From assembly GCA_032250585.1 (NCBI GenBank), contig JAVVFH010000128.1, forward strand, positions 1-9,831: DNA of 9,831 nucleotides, written 5' to 3'. Positions 1 through 6,440 of this stretch are shown one piece after another. The DNA is from JAVVFH01 sp032250585 (GTDB lineage Bacteria; Pseudomonadota; Gammaproteobacteria; Xanthomonadales; SZUA-36). The notes below the pieces were generated by a model. The model saw only the letters and a list, made by a program, of their open reading frames with translations. It was not told the DNA's origin and did no database searches. Made by a program: the position numbers and the translations under genes. Position 1 is the stretch's first letter. The number at the start of each line of letters is the position of its first letter.

Positions 1-299
1 CGGGCAAGGTGGCGTCGTGGTCCGAACTCGTCCTCTACGAACGCGGGGACCGCGGCCTCAGTCGGCACATCATCGACCGCCTGTACCGGGACGAAGACGG
101 CCGCCTCGTCATCGCCGATTACAAGAGCGGCGCCGAGCCCCCCGGTGGCCGGGCCAAGTGGATCGAACAGCTGCGCCGTTACCGCGCGCTGGTCGACGAG
201 CTGGGGGCAGGGGAGGTCGCGTGCACCCTGATCCACCATGCCAGCGGCGACCTCGTCATCGACCTGAGTACGGAGACCAGTTCGCCTGGTAAATCCTGA
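1..299 (+). CDS. RecB-like PD-(D/E)XK nuclease domain, C-terminal end of a larger protein (5' truncated)
   Basis: The frame (codons starting at position 3) is open to the left window edge and ends at TGA 297-299, so this is the C-terminal tail of a gene that starts outside. The sequence shows a RecB-family nuclease core: IIDRL with an aspartate at about nt 75-77, then, 14 residues on, the ADYKSG motif with its Asp and Lys (Lys at nt 123-125), then EQLRRYRALV, matching the QxxxY helix of the family. In AddA/RecB-type proteins these residues bind Mg2+ and cut DNA, usually fused to a UvrD-type helicase that processes double-strand breaks. The tail after the QxxxY helix is about 40 residues, as expected for a domain at the extreme C-terminus. 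A stand-alone RecB-like or Cas4-like nuclease, or an AddB-like protein, is possible because the upstream part is not visible. The domain call is firm; the full-length identity is inference. Confidence 0.75.
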   Translation, partial: GKVASWSELVLYERGDRGLSRHIIDRLYRDEDGRLVIADYKSGAEPPGGRAKWIEQLRRYRALVDELGAGEVACTLIHHASGDLVIDLSTETSSPGKS

Positions 300-326
300 C
301 AGATGTTCCCGCAGGAACGTCTGTCA
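297..326. repeat. 13-bp inverted repeat over the nuclease gene stop codon
   Basis: TGACAGATGTTCC (297-309) and GGAACGTCTGTCA (314-326) form a 13-bp stem with a CGCA loop. The only imperfection is one position that becomes a T-G wobble in RNA. The left arm starts with the stop codon of the nuclease gene. No T-run follows (the next bases are TATGAGAAAC), so it is not a classical intrinsic terminator. It could be a 3'-end RNA stabiliser, a Rho-assisted end, a dispersed palindromic element or a protein-binding site. The structure is seen directly; its function is unknown. Confidence 0.6.
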
Positions 327-336
327 TATGAGAAAC

Positions 337-376
337 TACATTAGTATATATCTATAAGCTATTGATATAAAATGTA
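337..376. repeat. Nested AT-rich inverted repeat
   Basis: TACATT (337-342) pairs with AATGTA (371-376), and inside it TATATC (347-352) pairs with GATATA (364-369), leaving an 11-nt loop and an asymmetric internal loop. In DNA so AT-rich, some pairing is expected by chance, so significance is uncertain. It could mark an element end, a curved DNA-binding site or nothing. No function is assigned. Confidence 0.3.
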
Positions 377-418
377 ATAGGTGTCACTCGATGTTAAACG
401 ATAACTGTATATAACACC

Positions 419-443
419 ACTTATACAAAACGCATAAGTTTTT
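419..443 (+). terminator. Weak candidate terminator hairpin in the AT-rich island
   Basis: ACTTAT (419-424) and ATAAGT (434-439) form a 6-bp stem with a 9-nt loop, followed by a T-run at 439-443. The order is right for a plus-strand intrinsic terminator, but the stem is short and AT-rich, so it would be weak. It lies about 120 bp after the nuclease gene and could end that transcript. Confidence 0.25.
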
Positions 444-687
444 CACGATGACCGCCACCGTTACCGCGAACTGAAAGGGTACACCGACACCGGCAATAGC
501 TTTGCGCTCACGCACGAGCAGAATGAAGCTCGATGAAACAGAGAGGTAAGTGTTGCGGGACGATGCTGACGACGCGTTCAAGCCGGTCCTGACGCCTGCG
601 CGCCGCTGAGAGCATGACTGCAGAGCGACCAGCAGCCTGCTGGACCCAGCAACGGCCCCGGGTGGTAACAGGCTCTGTTTCAACCGG

Positions 688-1101
688 TCACACGGTATTC
701 AAGGTTTTGCTGGCGGCGGGTTGCTTGTTCTTGGGGCCTCGCCAGCCTACTTTTTTCATTACTTCGCGGGGGGTCAGTCCGTCAAGTTTGGCGGCCAGCT
801 TTTCCAGGTCGCCGCGGGCGCTGAGGTCGTAGACCAGCAGGTACTCGATGGCACCTTGCAGCGAAACATATTCATCGGCAGAAACATATTTCTTGACGCG
901 CGCCAGGCTGGTTTCGAAGGCTTCCACGCTGCTGCCGTCGAGCGGGATGTCCATGCCATCACCCTCCCAGGTGAAGTCGTCTTCGACCGTTTCGACGGCG
1001 GGGGCGGATGTTTCCGCAGCTGTTTCGCCCGCCGGTTTGGCGGCGCAGGCGGCGAGCAACGCGAGCGACAGGATCAACAGGCTCAGTTTCAGGGCTTTCA
1101 T
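688..1101 (-). CDS. Small DUF6694-like lipoprotein
   Basis: This 137-residue protein has a type II signal peptide: basic MKALK, a hydrophobic stretch of leucines and alanines, and a lipobox LLAAC with the acylated cysteine at residue 19. An Ala/Thr/Glu-rich linker (about 20-45) leads to a small helical domain (about 50-115) containing the DGSSVEAF motif at 55-62, an amphipathic helix, and LDGLTPREV near 106-114. This pattern matches small DUF6694-type lipoproteins (D-G-S-S-x-x-A-F, then L-x-G-x-T), whose function is unknown to me. Ala at +2 after the cysteine favours outer-membrane sorting by Lol. The tail is basic (RGPKNK). A weak GGGAAC lies upstream of the ATG as a ribosome binding site. 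The gene is last in the minus-strand cluster, 79 nt after rsmC, so it may be co-transcribed or have its own promoter. The lipoprotein call is strong; the family is moderate. Confidence 0.8.
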   Translation of the reverse strand: MKALKLSLLILSLALLAACAAKPAGETAAETSAPAVETVEDDFTWEGDGMDIPLDGSSVEAFETSLARVKKYVSADEYVSLQGAIEYLLVYDLSARGDLEKLAAKLDGLTPREVMKKVGWRGPKNKQPAASKTLNTV

Positions 1102-1180
1102 ACGGATTGTTCCCGGTTATTGATTGATTAGTGAAATTGGACTCTGGTGACGGCGACAAATTCACGCAATTGTTTTGTTT

Positions 1181-2203
1181 TTACCGCTGCCGGGCCGCCA
1201 GGACGCGGAATTCGCGGTTGCCTGCACATTCCTCGACTTGACGGAAGTACTCCTGCAGGCCTCTGAAATAGGGCAAATGCCGGTTGCAGACGATGAGCAT
1301 AGTACCGCTTTGGGAAAGAGAAGTTCCAGCCGCGGCGAAAAAATCCGCCGCCACGTCCAGGTCGGCGCCAACGCCGCGGTGGAACGGCGGGTTGCTGACG
1401 ATCCAGTCGAAGCGTCCGCTGAGTTCGCGCAGGCCGTCGGAGGCGAGCACGGTGGCCTGCAGGCCGTTGGCGGCCAGCGAGCGGCGGCTGGCTTCCAGGG
1501 CCAGCGAGTAGACGTCCAGCAGCGTCAGCTCGACCGTACGGCCGGCGGCCAGCAGCGACAGGCCGATAACGCCCGCGCTGCAGGCGAGGTCCAGTACCCG
1601 GCCGGCCGGTTTCAGTGCTTCCAGCGCCTGCAGCAGCAGGGCGCTGCCGGGGTCGAGTCGCCCGTGCGCGAAGACGCCGGGAAAGGACTTTATCTCGAGT
1701 CGGCGGCCGCCGGCGTCCAGTGTCCAGCTTGCTTCGTAGTCGTCGAGGTCGAAGCGCGGTACGCGCAGCGGCTGCGCGGCGCTGAACAGCGTGCAGTGAC
1801 GCGCGCTGTCGCGTTTTTCCACCGTGTCGAAAAACCGCTGGAGATGGCGCGGGCAGGACTTGATTCCGGCGCGGTTCTCGCCGCTGACCCACAGCTGCGC
1901 GTCTGCGGGCAGGCTTGCCGCAAGGCCGTGCAGCAGCAGTTCGAGGCGGCTTTTTTCGCGCGGCAGAAACAGCAGCGCCGCGCCGCTATCGGGAACCGCC
2001 TGCGCGACGCGGTCGAAAGCGGCTTGCGCGCCGGAACCCTCCAGCCAGCGAAAATCGCCGTAATCCTGCGTCGATACCCTCACTCTGTGCCCACTGTCCT
2101 GCAGGTGGCGAAACAGCAGGTCGCGCGGCGGGTTGACCAGCAGCAGGTCGCCGGCGGGCAGGCTCGCCACGTTGCGCAGGATGATTTCGCTGACTCCTTG
2201 CAT
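1181..2203 (-). CDS. rsmC: 16S rRNA (guanine1207-N2)-methyltransferase RsmC
   Basis: This 340-residue protein fits RsmC (E. coli 343). It uses S-adenosylmethionine to methylate N2 of G1207 in helix 34 of 16S rRNA on the assembled 30S subunit, in the cytoplasm. The family has two methyltransferase-like folds. The N-terminal one (about 1-160) is degenerate, with only an NPPRD remnant at 24-28. The C-terminal one is catalytic: FPGVF (174-178), SAM motif I VLDLACSAG (203-211), the acidic strand LTLLDVYSLALEASR and the catalytic NPPFHRG (271-277). Motif I reads LACSAG where E. coli RsmC has VGCGAG, a mild variation in the SAM-binding loop. The start at 2203 gives a normal-length N-terminus and lies 16 nt after the rimO stop, with only a weak ribosome binding site, suggesting translational coupling. 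RlmG is a related family, but length and the FPGVFxxxxLDxGS region favour RsmC. Confidence 0.88.
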   Translation of the reverse strand: MQGVSEIILRNVASLPAGDLLLVNPPRDLLFRHLQDSGHRVRVSTQDYGDFRWLEGSGAQAAFDRVAQAVPDSGAALLFLPREKSRLELLLHGLAASLPADAQLWVSGENRAGIKSCPRHLQRFFDTVEKRDSARHCTLFSAAQPLRVPRFDLDDYEASWTLDAGGRRLEIKSFPGVFAHGRLDPGSALLLQALEALKPAGRVLDLACSAGVIGLSLLAAGRTVELTLLDVYSLALEASRRSLAANGLQATVLASDGLRELSGRFDWIVSNPPFHRGVGADLDVAADFFAAAGTSLSQSGTMLIVCNRHLPYFRGLQEYFRQVEECAGNREFRVLAARQR

Positions 2204-2219
2204 CGCGCCGAGCCCGGTT

Positions 2220-3569
2220 TCAGCGTGCCAGGCGCGCGAACAGGTCGTAGTCGTCCGCGTCTTCGATCAGCACCGACAGGCGCCCGCCCGGAGCCAGGCC
2301 CTGGCCGTCGCTGATTTTGACCAGACCGTCGATTTCCGGAGCGTCGGCGGTGCTGCGCGCGACGGCACCGTTTTGGTCCGCCGTATCGACCAGCACTTCC
2401 AGAGTTTTGCCGATTTTCTGCGCCAGGCGCGCGCGGCTGATTTCCGCCTGTACCTGCATGAAGCGCTCCCAGCGCGCCTGCTTGAGGGCTTCGGGAACGG
2501 CGCCCGGCAGTTCGTTGGCGCGCGCACCCGCGACCGGTGAGTAGGTGAAGCAGCCGACGCGGTCGAGTTGGGCCTGGTCGAGAAAGTCAAGCAGGATCTC
2601 GAAATCCTCGTCGGTCTCGCCAGGAAAGCCGACGATGAAGGTGCTGCGCAGGGTCAGCTCGGGGCAGATTTCCCGCCAGCGGTGGATGCGCTCCAGCGTG
2701 TTTTCAGCCGCGGCCGGGCGCTTCATGGCGCGCAGCACGCGCGGGCTGCCGTGCTGGAAGGGCACGTCGAGGTAAGGCAGGATCAGCCCGTCGGCCATCA
2801 GTGGAATGATCGCGTCGACGTGGGGGTAGGGGTACACGTAATGCAGGCGCACCCAGGCGCCCAGCGTACCCAGCGCCGTGCACAGTTCCTGCAGGCGGGT
2901 CTTCAGCGGGCGGCCGTTCCAGAAATCCAGCTTGTACTTGAGGTCGACGCCGTAGGCCGAGGTGTCCTGCGAGATCACCAGCAGTTCCTTGACGCCGGCC
3001 GCAACCAGCCGCTCGGCCTCGCCCATCACCTCGCCCAACGGGCGGCTGACCAGAGGTCCGCGCATCGAGGGGATGATGCAGAAGCTGCACTTGTGGTTGC
3101 AGCCTTCCGAGATTTTCAGGTAGGCATAATGGCGCGGCGTCAGCTTGACGCCCTGCGGCGGCAGCAGGCTGGTATAGGGGTCGTGTTCTCGGCTCGGCGG
3201 GGCGTGGCGGTGGACTTCGCCGACCACCGCTTCATACTGCTGCGGGCCGGTGACCGCCAGCACGCGCGGGTGCAGGTCGCGGATGGCCTGTTCGTCGACG
3301 CCCATGCAGCCGGTCACGATCACGCGGCCGTTGGCCTTCAGGGCCTCACCGATGGCCTCCAGCGACTCGGCCCGGGCGCTGTCGATGAAACCGCAGGTGT
3401 TGACCACCACCACGTCGGCGCCCTCGTAGTCGGGGCTGATTTCGTAGCCGTCGATGCGCAGCTGGGTCAGGATGCGCTCGGAGTCGACCAGCGCCTTCGG
3501 GCAGCCGAGGCTGACGAAGCCGACGCGCGTGGCGCGGCTCGTGCCGTCCCGGGGCTCCCTCGTCGCCAT
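2220..3569 (-). CDS. rimO: Ribosomal protein S12 methylthiotransferase RimO
   Basis: This 449-residue radical-SAM enzyme converts the conserved aspartate (Asp88/89) of ribosomal protein S12 to its 3-methylthio form in the cytoplasm. All three expected regions are visible. The N-terminal UPF0004 domain has cysteines C23 (SLGCPKALVD), C59 (VNTCGF) and C88 (VTGCMG) for the auxiliary [4Fe-4S] cluster. The radical-SAM domain has the CxxxCxxC motif SEGCNHKCSFC at C157, C161 and C164, followed by IIPSMRG. The C-terminal TRAM domain (about 380-449) ends the protein. SLGCPK-LVDSE and the IIPSMRG context separate RimO from the tRNA enzyme MiaB. Length is close to E. coli RimO (441). The start at 3569 leaves about 15 residues before the first conserved strand; no good ribosome binding site is seen. 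It lies 20 nt after the M13 peptidase stop and 16 nt before rsmC, so the two ribosome-modifying genes are very likely co-transcribed. Confidence 0.96.
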   Translation of the reverse strand: MATREPRDGTSRATRVGFVSLGCPKALVDSERILTQLRIDGYEISPDYEGADVVVVNTCGFIDSARAESLEAIGEALKANGRVIVTGCMGVDEQAIRDLHPRVLAVTGPQQYEAVVGEVHRHAPPSREHDPYTSLLPPQGVKLTPRHYAYLKISEGCNHKCSFCIIPSMRGPLVSRPLGEVMGEAERLVAAGVKELLVISQDTSAYGVDLKYKLDFWNGRPLKTRLQELCTALGTLGAWVRLHYVYPYPHVDAIIPLMADGLILPYLDVPFQHGSPRVLRAMKRPAAAENTLERIHRWREICPELTLRSTFIVGFPGETDEDFEILLDFLDQAQLDRVGCFTYSPVAGARANELPGAVPEALKQARWERFMQVQAEISRARLAQKIGKTLEVLVDTADQNGAVARSTADAPEIDGLVKISDGQGLAPGGRLSVLIEDADDYDLFARLAR

Positions 3570-3589
3570 CTGCGGCGGGCGTCGTGAGA

Positions 3590-5686
3590 TTACCAGATCT
3601 GCACCCGCTCTTCGGGCGGCAGGTACATGCCGTCGCCTTGCTGGACGTCGAAGGCCTCGTAAAAGGCGTCGATGTTCACCGCGGCGCCGTTGGCGCGGAA
3701 TTTCGGCGGCGAATGCGGATCGACGGTCAGCCGGCGTCGGGTTTCCTCGTCGCGGGCCTTGGCGCGCCAGACCTGTGCCCAGCCGAGGAAGAAGCGCTGC
3801 TCGCCGGTCAGGCCGTCGATGACGGGGGCTTCTTTGCCGTCCAGCGACAGGCGCCAGGCCTTGTAGGCGATGCCCAGGCCGCCCAGGTCGCCGATGTTCT
3901 CGCCAGAGGTGAATTCACCGTTGATGGTCAGGCCGTCGATGACCTCGTAGCCCTCGTACTGCGCGGCAAGTTTGGCGGCGCGTTCCTCGAAACGGGCGTT
4001 GTCCTCTTCGGTCCACCAGTCGCGCAGGTTGCCATCGCCGTCGAACTTGCGGCCCTGGTCGTCGAAGCCGTGGCCGATTTCGTGGCCGATCACCGCGCCG
4101 ATGCCGCCGTAGTTCACCGCGTCGTCCGCCGCCACGTTGAAAAAGGGTGGCTGCAGGATGGCGGCCGGGAACACGATCTCGTTCCAGGCCGGGTTGTAAT
4201 AGGCGTTGACCGTCTGCGGGCTCATGAACCACTCGTTTTTGTCGACCGGGCGGTCGAGCTTGTCGAGGTTGCGGCGGTATTCAAACTGCCGGGCGCTCTT
4301 GATGTTGGCTACCAGGTCGCCGGCGACGATTTCCAGGCTGCCATAGTCACGCCATTCGTCCGGGTAGCCAATTTTGGGCTTGAATTTCGACAGCTTGACC
4401 AGTGCCTGTTGACGGGTTTCTTCGCCCATCCATTCCAGTTCCGAAATCGATCGGCGATAGGCTTCGATCAGCATGTCGATCATCGTCTCCATGCGCTCGC
4501 GGGATTCCGCCCGGTAATGCTTCGCGACGTAAAGCTGGCCCAGCAGTTCGCCCATGCCGCCGTTGATGGCGTTGACCGCGCGTTTCCAGCGCGGGCGGGG
4601 CGCGTCGATGCCCTGCAGGCCGGCGCGATGGAAATCGAACCAGGCGGTGAACAGCGGCTCCGACAGGACGGGCGCGAAGGCGCTGATGGTCTTGAACGTC
4701 AGGTAATCCTTCCAGGTAGCCAGGTCGGTGCGGGTGATGATCTCGCTGGCCGCGGTGAAGTAGCTGGGCTGGCGCACAATGTAACGTTCGCGGGCCGGGA
4801 CCCGGCCGGCCTCGAAGGTGGCGTCCCAATCGATGTTCGGCGCCATTTCGCGCAGTTCCGCGGCGCTCTTCGGGTTGTAGGTCAGCGTCGGGTTGCGGTT
4901 GTCTTCGCGGGGCCAGTGCGCTGCCGCCAGTTCGGCCTCCAGCGCGTACAGCGCGTCGGCCTTGCCCGCTGCGTCGTCGCTACCGGCCAGTTCGAACAGG
5001 CGCGTGACGTAATCGCGGTACAGCTGCCGGCCTTCCACGAACTGCGGGTCGTCCTTGAGATAATAATCGCGGTCGGGCAGGCTGAGGCCGGATTCTCCGA
5101 GGTAGACCACGTTGGTGTCGGGGTCTTTCAGGTCGGAGAAGATGCCGCCACCGATCGGCCCGTCGACGCCGTAGATGCCGAGCCTGGCGAAGGCTCGGAA
5201 CAATTCCTCCCGGCTGTCGATGGCGGCGATCTCGTCCAACTCGGCCTGGATGGCTGCGATGCCAAGTTCGTCGGCGGTCGCGGTGTCCATGTAGGCGTTG
5301 TAGAAATCACGAATCTTCTGGGCCGCGCTGCCGGGCTCCAGGTTGTCCGCGCTGCTGACTTCCTCGACCAGCGCGCGCACATCCGCTTCCGACTGATCGC
5401 GCAGCATGTCGAAGCTGCCCCAGCGTGCCTTGTCGGCCGGCAGTTCGGTCTCGGCGACCCACTTGCCGTTGGCGTGCTCGAAGAGGTCGTCCTGTGGGCG
5501 GACCTCCGTGTTGAAACCGCTCCAGTCGATGCCGCTGGCCAGGGCGGGTTCCGGCGTTGCGGCCTGCTCCGTGGCTTGCTCTTTAGCCTGGTCCGTGGGT
5601 GAATCGGACGGTTGGCAGGCGGTCAGGCCCAGCGCCGCGGCCAAAATCATGGCCGGGGCCGACAGAAGTCGATGTGGCTCTCTCAT
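3590..5686 (-). CDS. M13 family zinc metallopeptidase lipoprotein (PepO/neprilysin-like)
   Basis: This 698-residue peptidase has the normal length for bacterial M13 enzymes. The N-terminus is a type II signal peptide (MREPHRLL, hydrophobic stretch, LTAC lipobox with C24) followed by a Ser/Asp/Gln/Ala-rich linker to about residue 50, so the mature enzyme should be a membrane-anchored periplasmic lipoprotein. The M13 N-terminal domain covers about 55-440. The catalytic domain carries NAYYNP (494-499, substrate backbone binding), the zinc motif HEIGH (535-539, catalytic E536), and GENIGDLGG with the third zinc ligand E596 and D600. It ends in RVQIW; eukaryotic members end in CxxW, and the cysteine is absent here, as is common in bacteria. 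The family cleaves peptides and small proteins. A GAGGAAT Shine-Dalgarno supports the start. It is first in the minus-strand cluster, 20 nt before rimO, and divergent from greB. Confidence 0.95.
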   Translation of the reverse strand: MREPHRLLSAPAMILAAALGLTACQPSDSPTDQAKEQATEQAATPEPALASGIDWSGFNTEVRPQDDLFEHANGKWVAETELPADKARWGSFDMLRDQSEADVRALVEEVSSADNLEPGSAAQKIRDFYNAYMDTATADELGIAAIQAELDEIAAIDSREELFRAFARLGIYGVDGPIGGGIFSDLKDPDTNVVYLGESGLSLPDRDYYLKDDPQFVEGRQLYRDYVTRLFELAGSDDAAGKADALYALEAELAAAHWPREDNRNPTLTYNPKSAAELREMAPNIDWDATFEAGRVPARERYIVRQPSYFTAASEIITRTDLATWKDYLTFKTISAFAPVLSEPLFTAWFDFHRAGLQGIDAPRPRWKRAVNAINGGMGELLGQLYVAKHYRAESRERMETMIDMLIEAYRRSISELEWMGEETRQQALVKLSKFKPKIGYPDEWRDYGSLEIVAGDLVANIKSARQFEYRRNLDKLDRPVDKNEWFMSPQTVNAYYNPAWNEIVFPAAILQPPFFNVAADDAVNYGGIGAVIGHEIGHGFDDQGRKFDGDGNLRDWWTEEDNARFEERAAKLAAQYEGYEVIDGLTINGEFTSGENIGDLGGLGIAYKAWRLSLDGKEAPVIDGLTGEQRFFLGWAQVWRAKARDEETRRRLTVDPHSPPKFRANGAAVNIDAFYEAFDVQQGDGMYLPPEERVQIW

Positions 5687-5794
5687 GCTTATTCCTCACG
5701 GGATTCGGTAAACTGCGGAGACTATAGCTCAAAGGTGCCTGCGATGCAGGTGCCGAAAGTCGCACATTCGACCAACATCTTCCGGAATCGTTCG
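5687..5794. promoter_or_regulatory. Divergent promoter region between the M13 peptidase gene and greB
   Basis: These 108 bp must hold promoters for both divergent genes. On the minus strand a TATAGT (complement of 5721-5726) is one mismatch from the sigma-70 -10 consensus and lies about 35 nt before the peptidase ATG, but no good -35 lies 16-18 bp upstream of it. GAGGAAT (complement of 5691-5697), 4 nt from the ATG at 5686, is a clear Shine-Dalgarno. For greB, CGGAA at about 5783-5787 is a weak ribosome binding site. No clear plus-strand promoter was found. Confidence 0.4.
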
Positions 5795-6301
5795 ATGACA
5801 CGTTGGCGCCCTCCGCGCGAGAAAAGCAGCCGTTACATCACTGCGGCGGGGGTGCGTGCGCTGAATGTGGAGCTGCGGGAACTCTGGCAGCTGCGGCGTC
5901 GCGACGTGCTGCCCGCGCTGAGCGCGGCCGCCGCCGAGGGCGACCGCTCGGAAAACGCCGAGTACATCTACCGCAAAAAGCAGCTGGGCGAGATCGACCG
6001 GCGCATCCACTATCTGTCCAAACGCCTCGACGAGGTCGAAGTGGTGCGCCTGGCGCCCGCACGGCGCGACCGCATCCACTTTGGCGCCTGGGTGACGCTG
6101 GAAGACGAGAACGGGGTGGAGCACCGTTACCGCATCGTTGGCGCCGACGAGATCGATCCGGCACGCAGCTGCATCTCGGTCGATTCGCCCTTGGCGCGCG
6201 CCTTGCTCGGGCGCGGCACCGGGGATTCCATCGGCGTGGAACTGCCGGAGCGCCGCGCCGAATTTCTCGTCATCGAGATCGATTATCCGGCTGAAAAATA
6301 G
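5795..6301 (+). CDS. greB: Transcription elongation factor GreB
   Basis: This 168-residue cytoplasmic protein (E. coli GreB 158) enters the secondary channel of RNA polymerase and stimulates cleavage of backtracked transcripts so that stalled complexes resume. The N-terminal coiled coil spans about 15-85. It carries the tip motif GDRSENAEY at 49-57, in which D50 and E53 match the acidic residues that help hold the catalytic Mg2+. The C-terminal FKBP-like domain (about 95-168) contains FGAWV, HRYRIVGADEID and ISVDSPLARALL. YRKKQLGEIDRRIHYLSKRL and the basic N-terminus point to GreB rather than GreA. The frame is open further upstream with an ATG at 5744, but MTRWRPPRE at 5795 matches the N-terminus of Pseudomonas-type GreB (MSRYRPPR-like), so I use 5795. 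The gene stands alone: it diverges from the peptidase gene, and the hsp20 promoter begins 12 bp after its stop. Confidence 0.95.
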   Translation: MTRWRPPREKSSRYITAAGVRALNVELRELWQLRRRDVLPALSAAAAEGDRSENAEYIYRKKQLGEIDRRIHYLSKRLDEVEVVRLAPARRDRIHFGAWVTLEDENGVEHRYRIVGADEIDPARSCISVDSPLARALLGRGTGDSIGVELPERRAEFLVIEIDYPAEK

Positions 6302-6313
6302 TTGTTTCAGCAG

Positions 6314-6343
6314 CCCTTGAAATTTTCCCCGCCGACCCTATTT
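6314..6343 (+). promoter_or_regulatory. Sigma-32 (RpoH) type heat-shock promoter of hsp20
   Basis: CCCTTGAAA (6314-6322) matches the sigma-32 -35 consensus, and CCCTATTT (6336-6343) closely matches the -10 consensus CCCCATNT, with 13 bp between CTTGAAA and CCCTAT. Transcription would start near 6350, giving a leader of about 88 nt before the hsp20 ATG. Its position after greB and before a small heat-shock gene supports the call. No housekeeping-type promoter was seen in the same interval. Confidence 0.85.
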
Positions 6344-6349
6344 TTCTAA

Positions 6350-6440
6350 TGCGGTCGCCATCCGGGGCCGCGCACCCACGGCCGACAGGCGCGGGTGCCT
6401 GTAAACAAACCGAATTGCTTCAATGGAGGATACGGTAATG
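6350..6440 (+). promoter_or_regulatory. ROSE-like RNA thermometer in the hsp20 leader
   Basis: The leader folds into consecutive hairpins. The first is GGCCG/CGGCC (6366-6370 with 6379-6383). The second is ACAGGC/GCCTGT (6385-6390 with 6397-6402). In the third, proximal hairpin (6414-6431), AUU-G-CUUC pairs through an AAU loop with GGAGGAU. This sequesters the Shine-Dalgarno GGAGG (6425-6429), 8 nt before the ATG at 6438, and leaves the G at 6417 bulged opposite it. A U-U-G-C-U motif pairing with the Shine-Dalgarno with a bulged or mismatched G is the hallmark of ROSE thermometers, which melt on heating and release translation of small heat-shock genes. The pairing is read directly from the sequence; temperature response is inferred from the family. 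An alternative stem GCACCC/GGGTGC (6372-6377 with 6393-6398) competes with hairpins one and two. Confidence 0.8.

Larger units (their letters stand above)
300..687. other. Intergenic region without a convincing gene; AT-rich left part, degenerate GC-rich right part
   Basis: About 390 bp separate the nuclease gene from the small lipoprotein gene, which points towards it. Roughly 325-445 is very AT-rich (runs such as TATATATC and GATATAAAATG), unlike the GC-rich genes around it, and holds several inverted repeats. From about 445 on, composition returns to the genomic norm but all frames are short. One plus-strand stretch, 438-536, reads as about 30 residues including HRYRELKGYTDTG and ends in TGA. 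Another, about 550-606, reads LRDDADDAFKPVLTPARR and then stops. These may be remnants of a decayed gene but match nothing I recognise. A 7-bp palindrome (CCAGCAG/CTGCTGG) lies at 629-643. A minus-strand frame across 384-683 has low-complexity composition and no start context, and I do not call it a gene. Confidence 0.5.

Noticed and set aside
393..399. GTTAAAC resembling an integron attC core site
   Set aside because: The 7-base degenerate core occurs often by chance, and no matching inverse core at a suitable distance or integrase gene was seen.
384..683. A 99-codon minus-strand frame in the gene-poor region
   Set aside because: It spans both the AT-rich and GC-rich parts, has no ribosome binding site I can see, and reads as low-complexity Ser/Val/Arg sequence without a domain.
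1175..3587. Long plus-strand open frames opposite rsmC and rimO
   Set aside because: They mirror two well-identified genes on the minus strand; the translations are Gln/Arg/Ala-rich with no motif, so they are shadows.
3584..5602. A 672-codon open frame on the plus strand opposite the M13 peptidase gene
   Set aside because: It is antisense to a clear peptidase with zinc motifs. Its translation has no recognisable domain and a composition typical of reverse-strand frames in GC-rich genes.
5744..5794. Upstream ATG start for greB at 5744
   Set aside because: The extra 17 residues do not resemble the family, while MTRWRPPRE at 5795 matches known GreB N-termini.
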